This document shows positions 24,886 to 33,544 of a stretch of 64,000 nt of DNA, piece by piece. The position numbers were made by a program, and so were the translations under genes. The notes under the pieces were generated by a model, which did no database searches, was not told the origin of the DNA, and saw only the letters and a list, made by a program, of their open reading frames with translations. The DNA is from Enterovibrio paralichthyis. GTDB taxonomy: Bacteria > Pseudomonadota > Gammaproteobacteria > Enterobacterales > Vibrionaceae. Each line of letters starts with the position of its first letter. Positions within the stretch are counted from its first letter, which is position 1. Location of the stretch: the NCBI RefSeq assembly GCF_019209835.1, contig NZ_JAHUTS010000004.1, forward strand, positions 62,001 through 126,000, in the 5' to 3' direction.

Positions 24886-26820
24886 TTACGAAGATTTACG
24901 CACACGCAAGTACCATTCTGACAGCAGACGGACCTGTTTGCGGGTATATCCTTTTTCCATCATACGGGCGACAAAGTCGTCGTGTTTCTTCTGCTCTTCG
25001 GTCGAGGTCTTCGCATTGAAAGAAATAACCGGGAGCAGCTCTTCGGTGTTAGAGAACATTTTCTTCTCAATAACCGTACGCAGTTTCTCGTAACTGGTCC
25101 AAACCGGATTTTTTCCTTCATTGTTAGCGCGGGCACGAAGTACGAAGTTCACGATTTCGTTTCGGAAATCCTTCGGATTGCTGATACCGGCAGGCTTCTC
25201 GATTTTTTCCAGTTCACTGTTCAGTGCGGAGCGGTCGAACAGTTGGCCGGTATCGGGATCGCGGTATTCCTGATCCTGAATCCAGAAGTCGGCATAGGTG
25301 ACGTAGCGGTCGAAGATATTCTGACCGTACTCAGAGTAAGACTCGAGGTAAGCGGTCTGGATTTCCTTGCCGATAAATTCCACGTATTTTGGAATGAGAT
25401 AACCTTTCAGGTGCTCAAGATACTTCTCGGCCACTTCTTGCGGGAACTGCTCACGCTCGATTTGCTGCTCCAGTACATAGAACAGATGGACCGGGTTGGC
25501 GGCCACTTCTGAATGGTCGAAGTTAAACACGCGGGAAAGGATCTTGAACGCGAAGCGGGTAGAAAGACCATTCATGCCTTCGTCTACACCGGCATAGTCG
25601 CGGTATTCCTGATACGACTTGGCTTTCGGATCCGTGTCTTTAAGCGTTTCACCGTCGTAAACACGCATTTTAGAGAAAATGCTCGAATTCTCTGGCTCTT
25701 TCAAACGGGACAGAACACTGAAGCGCGCGAGGATATCCAAGGTGCTTGGTGAGCAAGGTGCATTGGATAGCTCACTGCTTTGCAGCAGTTTGTCGTAGAT
25801 TTTGATCTCTTCGGATACGCGAAGACAATAAGGCACTTTGACTATGTAAACACGGTCAAGAAACGCTTCGTTGTTCTTGTTGTTGCGGAATGTCTGCCAC
25901 TCGGACTCGTTAGAGTGCGCGAGGATCATGCCATCAAACGGCAGGGCAGAGAGGCCTTCAGTACCGTTGTAGTTGCCTTCTTGCGTAGCAGTCAGCAGTG
26001 GGTGCAGCACCTTGATAGGCGCTTTGAACATTTCCACAAATTCCATCAGACCCTGGTTCGCTTTACACAGCGCACCGGAGTAGCTGTAGGCGTCCGGATC
26101 ATCCTGAGCAAAATGCTCAAGCTGACGGATATCGACTTTACCGACCAGGGAGGAAATATCCTGGTTGTTTTCATCACCTGGTTCGGTTTTCGCAATCGCA
26201 ACCTGATCCAGGATGGATGGACGGACTTTTACCACTTTGAACTTGGTGATATCACCACCAAACTCGTGGAGGCGTTTGGCAATCCAAGGCGACATAATGG
26301 TGCGCAGGTAGCGTTGTGGAATGCCGTAGTCCCCTTCAAGCAGTGCACCGTCTTCGTTGACATCGAACAGGCAGAAAGGGTGGTCATTGGTTGGGCTGCG
26401 CTCACCGTTGGCAGTCAGCACATAGATAGGCACTTTCTGCATCAGGCTTTTGAGCTTCTCGGCCAGGGATGACTTACCGCCACCAACCGGACCCAGCAAA
26501 TAAAGGATTTGTTTGCGTTCTTCCAGACCTTGCGCAGCATGTTTGAGGTAGGACACAATCTGTTCGATCGCATCTTCCATGCCGTAAAAATCCTCAAACG
26601 TTTTGTAGCGCGAAATGACGCGGTTTGAGAAAAGTCTGCTCAGTCTTGGATCGTGGGCGGTATCGATCATTTCTGGCTCACCGATAGCCATCAACAAACG
26701 TTCCGCTGCATTGGCATAGGCGCTGCGATCTTCCCGGCAAAGGTCCAGAAACTCCTGAAGGCTCAGCTCTTCGTCTTTAGCTTCTTCATAGCGCTGACGA
26801 TAGTGGTCGAAAATACTCAT
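24886..26820 (-). CDS. PrkA family serine protein kinase (YeaG)
   Basis: 644 residues. An N-terminal AAA+-like domain contains the P-loop GPVGGGKS at residues 110-117; the C-terminal part (DRYVTYADFWIQDQEYRDP) is the PrkA kinase-like domain. In E. coli YeaG is a RpoS-dependent kinase active under nitrogen starvation; family members phosphorylate serine on partner proteins. First gene of the operon. AGGGGGCAGG lies just before the ATG. The 356-bp upstream region should hold the promoter; I cannot assign a sigma factor with confidence. Confidence 0.95.
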   Translation of the reverse strand: MSIFDHYRQRYEEAKDEELSLQEFLDLCREDRSAYANAAERLLMAIGEPEMIDTAHDPRLSRLFSNRVISRYKTFEDFYGMEDAIEQIVSYLKHAAQGLEERKQILYLLGPVGGGKSSLAEKLKSLMQKVPIYVLTANGERSPTNDHPFCLFDVNEDGALLEGDYGIPQRYLRTIMSPWIAKRLHEFGGDITKFKVVKVRPSILDQVAIAKTEPGDENNQDISSLVGKVDIRQLEHFAQDDPDAYSYSGALCKANQGLMEFVEMFKAPIKVLHPLLTATQEGNYNGTEGLSALPFDGMILAHSNESEWQTFRNNKNNEAFLDRVYIVKVPYCLRVSEEIKIYDKLLQSSELSNAPCSPSTLDILARFSVLSRLKEPENSSIFSKMRVYDGETLKDTDPKAKSYQEYRDYAGVDEGMNGLSTRFAFKILSRVFNFDHSEVAANPVHLFYVLEQQIEREQFPQEVAEKYLEHLKGYLIPKYVEFIGKEIQTAYLESYSEYGQNIFDRYVTYADFWIQDQEYRDPDTGQLFDRSALNSELEKIEKPAGISNPKDFRNEIVNFVLRARANNEGKNPVWTSYEKLRTVIEKKMFSNTEELLPVISFNAKTSTEEQKKHDDFVARMMEKGYTRKQVRLLSEWYLRVRKSS

Positions 26821-27176
26821 GGTCCTGCCCCCTAAATCGTGCTGTTATCGATATAGAAAGGATATCGGCGCAGTTGCTTTCATATCCTCACTCTATTAAG
26901 ACTAGTCGCAACTGATCAATTTGCTTGATTGAATTACTTGTTTTTTCGATATTTTTCCCTTTTGTGATAAGGCTTTGTATTCACGCTGTAACTTGGGTTC
27001 AGAACGATTGTCACGCCTAACCGCACGCAGGCCAGCAAATTTCGCTTAAAATCCTCGGTGGCATGGCAAATCACACTGTTTGGCGTGAACCAAATTCCTT
27101 TCTGTTTGATCACAAAAGAAAAAAGCCGAACCCATGAAGGTTCGGCTTTGTGACTTTTGCAGCGTAGCAAATAATT
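26821..27176. other. Intergenic region upstream of prkA
   Basis: Contains the yeaD terminator and then the prkA control region. An ATCAA-N5-TTGAT dyad at 26915-26929 and partial repeats of GGATAT/ATATCC near 26860-26885 are the only symmetric elements seen. A 78-codon minus-strand frame starts in the terminator and is not credible. Confidence 0.4.
27122..27149 (-). terminator. Terminator after yeaD
   Basis: An 11-bp perfect stem (aaagccgaacc / ggttcggcttt) with a 6-nt loop and, on the minus strand, a T6 tail. Confidence 0.9.
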
Positions 27177-28040
27177 TTATTCGCAGCTGATGGTCGTCGA
27201 CAGAGTATGTTTCTCGCCTGGCTGGAGTGTCACGCTGCGGTCATAGACTGCAGATTCTACACACACCATGGTTTGGTAGCCGTCATCCGCCATGTCTGCC
27301 ATTGAGGCTGCCAGCGCTTCCCAAGGGTTCCATACCACGACTGCGTTGTGTCCCGCGTTGGTCACATTCAGACGGCGTTGACTCGCGGCGTCCTCAACCA
27401 CGACCGTGTCATCGGCGTGCAGGTAAATGCGGTCAACTTCTTCCGCGAATGTCGCAACGCCAGGGCTTGGCTGACGCACACCCGCGGCGATGAATTCATT
27501 ACCCAGGTTGGTGACTTTGGTCTGATTGATATCGCCGATGTTCAGGTAAGTGTGCAGCGCACCACCGATTTGCATTGCTTTGTCATCGGTATTGGTGGTG
27601 ATAAGGCGCACTTGCAGCGTTTCGCCAACTTCGATCTGTACTTCTGCATGGAAAGCATGTGGCCAGATGTTGCGGGTTTCTGCGGAGTCTTCCAGGGTCA
27701 GGCTCAGGATCACACCATTCTCATTTTCACGGTGTTCTTTGAGTGTCCAGATAGCATTGCGTGCAAAACCGTGTGACGGCTCTGCAGCTTTGCCAAACCA
27801 AGGCCAGCAGACAGGAATGCCACCACGCAGCGCTTTATTGCCGGAGAAATCGGCCTTCTCGCTCATCCAGATAGTGTCTTTCTTTCCCGCAGGCTCAAAG
27901 CTCAATACGTGAGCACCAAACAGGGAGACGGCGGCGGTCGCTTTCGGGTGAATAACACGTACTACGCTTAAACCGTCAAGCTGACACACGGTGACACAGT
28001 CAGATAAGACAGCAAGAGTTGGAAGCTGTTTTACGTCCAT
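27177..28040 (-). CDS. D-hexose-6-phosphate mutarotase (YeaD)
   Basis: Galactose-mutarotase-like enzyme of about 287 residues that interconverts the anomers of hexose 6-phosphates. Family segments: FGAHVLSFEPAGKKDTIWMS, LRGGIPVCWPWFGKA and SHGFARNAIW (His in the active site), and VVVWNPWEA near the end. The ATG at 28040 is chosen because AAGG lies 8 bp upstream; two earlier in-frame starts (28055, 28106) begin in or near the gapA terminator. It follows gapA, as in E. coli, linking it to glycolysis. Confidence 0.92.
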   Translation of the reverse strand: MDVKQLPTLAVLSDCVTVCQLDGLSVVRVIHPKATAAVSLFGAHVLSFEPAGKKDTIWMSEKADFSGNKALRGGIPVCWPWFGKAAEPSHGFARNAIWTLKEHRENENGVILSLTLEDSAETRNIWPHAFHAEVQIEVGETLQVRLITTNTDDKAMQIGGALHTYLNIGDINQTKVTNLGNEFIAAGVRQPSPGVATFAEEVDRIYLHADDTVVVEDAASQRRLNVTNAGHNAVVVWNPWEALAASMADMADDGYQTMVCVESAVYDRSVTLQPGEKHTLSTTISCE

Positions 28041-28067
28041 GAGATACCTTTTCATGAAATTCAGATA

Positions 28068-28095
28068 CAAAAAAGGCGGCCAATCAGCCGCCTTT
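28068..28095 (-). terminator. Terminator between gapA and yeaD
   Basis: A 10-bp stem (aaaaggcggc / gccgcctttt) with a 6-nt loop; on the minus strand it ends in T6. It probably limits read-through from the very strong gapA transcript into yeaD. Confidence 0.88.
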
Positions 28096-28130
28096 TCGTC
28101 ACTCATGCCTTAAAGGCAATCCGGAATTGA

Positions 28131-29126
28131 TTACTTAGAGATGTGAGCAATCAGGTCCAGAACTTTGTTTGAGTAACCGATTTCGTTGTCGTACCAAGAT
28201 ACAACTTTAACGAATTTGTCAGTCAGAGCGATACCTGCTTTAGCATCGAATACTGAAGTTTGTTTTTCGCCGATGAAATCTTGAGAAACAACTTCGTCTT
28301 CAGTGTAGCCCAGAACGCCTTTCAGAGGACCTTCAGAAGCTGCTTTCATTGCTGCACAGATAGCTTCGTAAGACGCGCCTTCTTTCAGGTTAACAGTCAG
28401 GTCAACAACAGAAACGTTAGCAGTTGGTACGCGGAAAGCCATACCAGTCAGTTTGCCGTTCAGTTCTGGAAGAACTACGCCTACTGCTTTAGCTGCGCCA
28501 GTTGAAGATGGGATGATGTTCTGAGAAGCACCACGGCCACCGCGCCAGTCTTTCGCAGAAGGACCGTCAACAGTTTTCTGAGTAGCAGTAGTTGCGTGAA
28601 CAGTAGTCATCAGGCCAGATTCGATACCGAAGTTGTCGTTCAGTACTTTAGCGATTGGCGCCAGACAGTTAGTAGTACAAGAAGCGTTAGAAACGATGTC
28701 TTGACCTGCGTATGACTCGTGGTTAACACCCATAACGAACATTGGAGTTGCGTCTTTAGATGGACCAGTCAGAACAACTTTCTTCGCACCTGCAGTGATG
28801 TGCTGGCGAGCAGTTTCGTCAGTCAGGAAAATACCAGTTGCTTCAGCAACTACGTCTACGCCTGCTTCGTCCCACTTCAGATCAGTTGGGTTGCGCTCTG
28901 CAGTTACACGTACAGTTTTGCCGTTAACGATCAGGTTGCCACCTTCAACTTCAACGGTACCGTTGAAACGGCCGTGAGTTGAGTCGTACTTCAGCATGTA
29001 CGCCATGTAATCTACGTCGATCAGGTCGTTGATTGCTACAACTTCGATGTCGTTACGCTCAACAGACGCACGGAAAACGAAACGGCCGATACGACCAAAA
29101 CCGTTAATACCTACTTTGATAGTCAT
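28131..29126 (-). CDS. gapA: Glyceraldehyde-3-phosphate dehydrogenase, type I
   Basis: Central glycolytic enzyme that converts glyceraldehyde 3-phosphate, NAD+ and phosphate to 1,3-bisphosphoglycerate. 331 residues. NAD-binding GINGFGRIGR at residues 6-15; catalytic Cys150 in SNASCTTNCLAP. The start is ATG 29126 with GGAG upstream; the extra five codons upstream are not used. Codon choice is highly biased, as expected for a very abundant protein. Divergent from msrB, as in E. coli. Confidence 0.97.
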   Translation of the reverse strand: MTIKVGINGFGRIGRFVFRASVERNDIEVVAINDLIDVDYMAYMLKYDSTHGRFNGTVEVEGGNLIVNGKTVRVTAERNPTDLKWDEAGVDVVAEATGIFLTDETARQHITAGAKKVVLTGPSKDATPMFVMGVNHESYAGQDIVSNASCTTNCLAPIAKVLNDNFGIESGLMTTVHATTATQKTVDGPSAKDWRGGRGASQNIIPSSTGAAKAVGVVLPELNGKLTGMAFRVPTANVSVVDLTVNLKEGASYEAICAAMKAASEGPLKGVLGYTEDEVVSQDFIGEKQTSVFDAKAGIALTDKFVKVVSWYDNEIGYSNKVLDLIAHISK

Positions 29127-29587
29127 TACGTTGCTCCACAACTTTGATATCTAGTGAAAATGAAACTGGTAGTAAAATTACAGAATCAGTTTCAGCCATG
29201 CAAGCAAAAAACCCATCTAAATTGCTTAAAGTCAAAAATTAGTACGGATTATTTTTACAGGTGCCAAACAAATTTTGAACGTGCCACAAAATAGTTGAGT
29301 TTAGTCTTTGGTTGGGGGTTGGCTGAAATAAATAGTGTACAGCTGCCGCCAATGCACCCTACGGTAACAAATGAGTATGGTGGCACCACGCTTTGGGGCC
29401 CGTGCGAATTGTGAGAATCTGCGGGAGATTCATCCGACGAATTGTCGGATGCCTATGCCGGGATATACTGTTGCATTGTGATGTCGTCGGCGAAGCATTT
29501 AATCAATACTGGCATCATGCTGATAAATCGGTAATAAAGTTACCAATGCGTGTTGGCGCGAATAAAAACTCCCGGACTAGAGGATGT
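29127..29587. other. Divergent intergenic region gapA/msrB
   Basis: 461 bp. The gapA side is AT-rich and carries two copies of a TTTGT-n-GGCAC element (minus strand, near 29255-29295). The msrB side carries a hairpin at 29431-29451. No gene is seen; an in-frame extension of msrB to 29393 lacks family similarity. Confidence 0.4.
29431..29451. promoter_or_regulatory. Hairpin in the msrB leader
   Basis: Perfect 8-bp arms CATCCGAC and GTCGGATG around GAATT, without a T tail. It could be an operator or a leader structure for msrB. Confidence 0.3.
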
Positions 29588-29971
29588 ATGAGTAACAACG
29601 ATAAGTGGAAAGCAGAATTATCCGAGTTGGCCTACAACGTTTGCCGGTTGGGGCACACCGAGCCGCCTTACAGTGGCACCTTGTTGCACAATCATAAAAA
29701 GGGCAGCTATCACTGTGTGTGTTGTGGTGCCGAGTTATTTGATTCCAAAGCAAAATTTGATTCAGGCTGCGGCTGGCCCAGCTTTGACCTTGCCAATGAT
29801 GGTGCGGTGAAATACCTCGAAGATACCAGCCACGGGATGGTCAGAACTGAAATTCGCTGCGCCCAGTGTGACAGTCACCTCGGGCATGTTTTCGATGATG
29901 GCCCGACCGATACCGGGCAGCGGTATTGTGTGAATTCAGTCTCTATGACATTCACGGAAAATGCAGAATAG
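29588..29971 (+). CDS. msrB: Peptide-methionine (R)-S-oxide reductase MsrB
   Basis: Repairs oxidised methionine (R form) in proteins. 127 residues. Structural zinc ligands C43/C46 and C91/C94, catalytic Cys114 in RYCVNSVSM, and the GCGWPSF segment (C61 as possible resolving Cys). Thiol-type, not a selenoprotein. ATG 29588 is chosen by family length and AGAGG just upstream. It is divergent from gapA, matching the E. coli order yeaC-msrB-gapA. Confidence 0.95.
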   Translation: MSNNDKWKAELSELAYNVCRLGHTEPPYSGTLLHNHKKGSYHCVCCGAELFDSKAKFDSGCGWPSFDLANDGAVKYLEDTSHGMVRTEIRCAQCDSHLGHVFDDGPTDTGQRYCVNSVSMTFTENAE

Positions 29972-29986
29972 CATTATTGAGGCTGT

Positions 29987-30016
29987 AAAAATGGCGTGCA
30001 CCGGCACGCCATTTTT
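29987..30016. terminator. Bidirectional terminator between msrB and the DUF2989 gene
   Basis: A 13-bp perfect stem (aaaaatggcgtgc / gcacgccattttt) with a 4-nt loop, flanked by A5 and T5. Confidence 0.93.
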
Positions 30017-30035
30017 CATTGGGGTAGGTGTAAAT

Positions 30036-30902
30036 TCAGCCTGCGCTTTGCAGTGCAGCCAAGGCATTTAACAGGTTGTTATTGAAATCCCCGCTTTCAA
30101 TTTCTGACGCAATATCCTGGGCGATATCGGCGATCTGTACACGTCGGGCATCAGCCATCGGATACAGTAATTTCAGCTGCGCTTCCTTGGCGATGGGCAG
30201 TCCCAATTCACCCCCGACCAGTGCCCACATATAGGCCAGATCCAGATTACCCAGTGCGTGATTTGCGGTTGCCAGTGACTTGACGACATCGGGTATGGTT
30301 TTCTCCCGCGTACTGCCAGCGCTGCCATCGTAATAGGAGAGGGCTTTCATCAGCAGGGTGATGGTATGGGCTTTATCTTTGTCGACATAGTAGGTAGCGA
30401 GCCCGAGTTGTAGCTCCGGCGTATCGAGATATTCTGTTTCTTCCAGTTTGAGAAACTGTTCAAGGGCTTCATTGTCGCCCTGTGTCCAGCGGTAATAGAT
30501 GATTGAAGGCTGGTAAGAAGATTTAAGCTCCTGCTCAATGCGTTCAATGGAATCATAGGCGTGGAACAGTGCCTCGGTTCGCAGGGTCTTTTTCTCTTTC
30601 AGGGTGGTAGTTTCAATTTGTGCGGCCAGTTCCATGCATTTGGCGTACTTTTTGGTGAGCAGCAGTTCATCGAACTTATTGAGATCTGAGCCTTTTTTTA
30701 CCACGTCGTAGCGCTTCCAAATCAAATCAGTCCGTTCATGGCGGCATTGGCCGTCGCGCTCATTCAGTTTGTAGCAAATTTGCGGGTAATTTTCACACAG
30801 TTGCGCCGTGCTTCGGTTGCTCTCAAAGCATCCGGAAAGGAGCGATACGCTTAAAGCTGCAAATGCGTATTTTGTGGATGTGTTGATCAAGCCGGTCATC
30901 AT
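30036..30902 (-). CDS. DUF2989-type lipoprotein
   Basis: 288 residues with a type II signal peptide and lipobox LLSGC (lipidated Cys near residue 25, followed by FESN, so outer-membrane sorting is expected). The mature part starts with a Cys-rich segment (LCENYPQICYKLNERDGQC) and continues with helical repeats like TPR/Sel1 (residues about 150-270). It fits the vibrio/Shewanella DUF2989 family, whose function is unknown; the family assignment is from memory of its pattern. Convergent with msrB. Confidence 0.75.
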   Translation of the reverse strand: MMTGLINTSTKYAFAALSVSLLSGCFESNRSTAQLCENYPQICYKLNERDGQCRHERTDLIWKRYDVVKKGSDLNKFDELLLTKKYAKCMELAAQIETTTLKEKKTLRTEALFHAYDSIERIEQELKSSYQPSIIYYRWTQGDNEALEQFLKLEETEYLDTPELQLGLATYYVDKDKAHTITLLMKALSYYDGSAGSTREKTIPDVVKSLATANHALGNLDLAYMWALVGGELGLPIAKEAQLKLLYPMADARRVQIADIAQDIASEIESGDFNNNLLNALAALQSAG

Positions 30903-31055
30903 CGTCTCTACCGCTCGCCTCGTCTCTGGGTCATTACAATTGACTTATAACATAAACACTCATTGTCAGTTTATGTTGAATTGCGAAGTTTTGCGTGGGG
31001 ACACAGAGATAAAAAAGGCCAGCGGAATGCTGGCCTAGTCTGTCGACAAGCAGGT

Positions 31056-32822
31056 TCAGACAATGTCTGAACCGAGATAATTGATGTGCTCAGCATCTGT
31101 CCAGACAGTCACCTGATCGCCGGACAGCGCATCATTGAACACATAGGCTTGCAGGTCTGAAACCTGGGCTGAGGTCAGCCCCATTTGGCTTATCATTTCG
31201 GCAGACAGGGTTGCATTTGGTGTTGCTACCGCATCGTACTGCCAGTCGACACCGGTTAGATTGAGTGTGTCATCGCCGCTTCCAAGCCAGGCGACAAAGC
31301 CTTGCCAGTCGCTTTGATCGGTTGCATCTGACTGTGCATCAATTTCATGCAGGTTAATGGTAACTTCCTGGGCTTCCGCATTGCCAATCACAGCTTCCAC
31401 ACCTGAAATAACGTTGCCACTGATGCCGGGCGTAGCCTGATAACTGTCACCGGTGAAATCTACTTCTGCCGCGCTGTTGACGCGCAGTACATCAAATCCG
31501 GATGAGGCATCGTAAATATTCTGGTTAACCTGGGTGCCATTGCCCAAGGTTTTGATCTGACCCTGAAAATCTTCACTGTCGAATATCAGGGTGTCAGAGC
31601 CCAAACTGCCGATGAGGGTATCAATCCCGCCTTGCCCATCAAGGACATTGTCATTGCTGAACCAACCAGCAAACAGATCATCGCCACCCTCACCACCTAG
31701 CAGGGTGTTGCTGCCTGCGATACCGTAAAGTGTGTCGTTTCCGCTGCCACCATCCAGATAGTCATTCCCAGCCTGACCACGGAGGATATCGTCGCCGTTA
31801 CCACCATAGATTTTGTCGTCGCCGGCTCCGCCCCGCAGATCATCGCTATCGTCACCGCCATAGATCTCATCGTTTCCGGCACCGCCAAAGATCAAATCGT
31901 TTCCTGAGCCACCGTTGATATAATCATTCCCCTGATCGCCCTGGATTCGGTCGTTTCCCTCATCACCCCAAATCTCATCGTTACCGGCACCGCCGCGAAT
32001 AGTGTCATCACCAGTCTGCCCGCGGATAAAGTCATCGCCGTTATCCCCGAGTAGGAGATCATTGCCGGTGCCGCCGAGGATATAGTCGTTGCCGTCTCCG
32101 CCTTCGACCTTGTCGTTACCATTTTGGCCGTAGAGCTTGTCGTCGCCTGCGCCGCCGTGGAGGTGGTCATCATCATCGCCGCCCCAAGCGGAATCGTTGC
32201 CATCCCCCCCTGAAAGGACATCATTGCCGCTTCCGCCAACCAGATAGTCGTTACCACCTTCCCCGAAGAGGGTGTCATCGCCCTCGTAGCCATAAAGGTT
32301 ATCGTCACCGTGCAGGCTATTGTCACTGTCAATTTGTTCAACCTTGATAGTGACATCAGACGAAGAAATATCTGTATCTACGTTGTTGAGGTCAAAAGGA
32401 CGCCATTCAAAGCCCTGACGCTCGCTGGCTGGGATGGTGAAAAAGACAAGGCTTGCCCCGCCGGGGATGTTGATATCAATGGCAGAGCCTCGCTCGGCCT
32501 GGCTGACGTAATCCACAATAATGTCGCGGCTGAGCACATTGCCGTCAGCATCCAAAATGGCATAGCCGAGACTGAGTTCTTCGGTGGAGGAGAAATTGAA
32601 ATCTGACAGCAGTGCGGTGACGAAAGTGCCGTCAGTCAGTGTGTAACGACCATCGCTGGAAGGAGCCAGTGTCTGGATTTCTGCCTCGCTTGAATCGCCA
32701 TAAAGGGTGTCATTGCCTTCATAACCCCGCAATGTGTCGTCGCCCAAAAGACCGTAAATATCATCGTCATCCGCTGTGCCGATCAGGTTATTGCCTGAAC
32801 TGTCACCTGTGATAGTGCCCAT
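31056..32822 (-). CDS. RTX-type calcium-binding repeat protein, probably type I secreted
   Basis: About 588 residues from the ATG at 32820-32822; no signal peptide. Opens with two or three RTX nonapeptides (residues about 12-45), then a ~120-residue non-repeat domain (TLTDGTFVTALLSDFNF to QGFEWRPFDLNN), then some twenty GGxGxDxUx repeats (about 165-380). The C-terminal ~200 residues hold further D/S-rich strands and end in an acidic/hydrophobic tail typical of type I secretion signals. Such proteins fold on Ca2+ outside the cell. No catalytic domain is recognisable, and no type I exporter genes are in the window. The next gene upstream is divergent yeaC. A longer frame to 32963 adds 47 residues with a poor start. 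Confidence 0.85.
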   Translation of the reverse strand: MGTITGDSSGNNLIGTADDDDIYGLLGDDTLRGYEGNDTLYGDSSEAEIQTLAPSSDGRYTLTDGTFVTALLSDFNFSSTEELSLGYAILDADGNVLSRDIIVDYVSQAERGSAIDINIPGGASLVFFTIPASERQGFEWRPFDLNNVDTDISSSDVTIKVEQIDSDNSLHGDDNLYGYEGDDTLFGEGGNDYLVGGSGNDVLSGGDGNDSAWGGDDDDHLHGGAGDDKLYGQNGNDKVEGGDGNDYILGGTGNDLLLGDNGDDFIRGQTGDDTIRGGAGNDEIWGDEGNDRIQGDQGNDYINGGSGNDLIFGGAGNDEIYGGDDSDDLRGGAGDDKIYGGNGDDILRGQAGNDYLDGGSGNDTLYGIAGSNTLLGGEGGDDLFAGWFSNDNVLDGQGGIDTLIGSLGSDTLIFDSEDFQGQIKTLGNGTQVNQNIYDASSGFDVLRVNSAAEVDFTGDSYQATPGISGNVISGVEAVIGNAEAQEVTINLHEIDAQSDATDQSDWQGFVAWLGSGDDTLNLTGVDWQYDAVATPNATLSAEMISQMGLTSAQVSDLQAYVFNDALSGDQVTVWTDAEHINYLGSDIV

Positions 32823-33183
32823 TATCCTGCCTTGTCCAATAAATGCGTTTGCCCCTTCGCAAAAACGAAGGGGTAATAATCCTAGTGATCCGTTCGCTTT
32901 GGTTTGTTGTAATTGGGAATAACGTTGAACTGAAACCTGTTTCTGATGGCGAACGTTGCACATAAAGTGGCAAAGCGTGCTTTGGTGTACAAGGTGGTGA
33001 GAGTGTTATCAGAATAAAATCAGTATGCTGAAGGCCAATAGTCTTGGTACGCGCGTACGAAAGTGTGAGAAACGTATGGGAGTGTGACACAGGGTTGAAC
33101 ATGCCTTTTGAACCTGCGGCATTTCAATGGAATACTGTCTCCCTGCTTGCCCGAGAACAGCACAAAATAAGGAAGAATGGATA
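32823..33183. other. Divergent intergenic region RTX gene/yeaC
   Basis: 361 bp. It holds both promoters. A TGGC-N5-TTGC element near 32947-32959 resembles a sigma-54 site, but its GG-GC distance is 2 bp short. Nothing else stands out. Confidence 0.4.
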
Positions 33184-33471
33184 ATGGATATTGACCAGTT
33201 GTTAGCGTCAGTGACCCCTGAAGTGTACGAGCGTTTGAGTTATGCGGTTGAAACCGGAAAATGGCCGGAAGGCACGCCTTTGACCGCGGAGCAGCGTGAT
33301 AACGCCATGCAGGTTGTGATGCTTTACCAGTCCCGTTTTAATTCAGAACCCCAGCACATGAGTGTGGCAGCAGGCGGAGAGATAAAACTCAAATCCAAGG
33401 CAGAACTGAAACGTGAATTTGCCGCCAATCAGCAGACGATCGTCCAGCAAAACGTAAACAACGACGATTAA
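33184..33471 (+). CDS. YeaC family protein (DUF1315)
   Basis: 95-residue soluble protein matching YeaC along its length: MDIDQLLASVTPEVYERLSY, then AVETGKWPEGTPLTAEQ and VMLYQSRFNSEPQHM. Function unknown. The ATG at 33184 aligns with the E. coli start and has AAGGA upstream; an extension to 33127 is rejected. In E. coli yeaC lies next to msrB; here the DUF2989 and RTX genes come between. Confidence 0.9.
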   Translation: MDIDQLLASVTPEVYERLSYAVETGKWPEGTPLTAEQRDNAMQVVMLYQSRFNSEPQHMSVAAGGEIKLKSKAELKREFAANQQTIVQQNVNNDD

Positions 33472-33491
33472 GCGATTGGATACACCGGACA

Positions 33492-33518
33492 GAAAAAAAA
33501 GCGGCTTGGCCGCTTTTT
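33492..33518. terminator. Bidirectional terminator between yeaC and ansA
   Basis: A 10-bp stem (aaaaagcggc / gccgcttttt) with a 3-nt loop, A8 before and T5 after. Confidence 0.92.
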
Positions 33519-33544
33519 CGTATGTTGACAGCTCGTTACAGCAG

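Noticed and set aside
26934..27170. 78-codon minus-strand frame between yeaD and prkA
   Set aside because: It starts inside the yeaD terminator, has no Shine-Dalgarno and no recognisable protein character.
31700..32320. Possible tandem-repeat array or CRISPR
   Set aside because: The periodicity of about 27 bp is the codon pattern of RTX nonapeptides; the units vary and there are no spacers.
32947..32959. Sigma-54-like element (TGGC...TTGC) upstream of the RTX gene
   Set aside because: The distance between the GG and GC elements is 8 bp, not the required 10.
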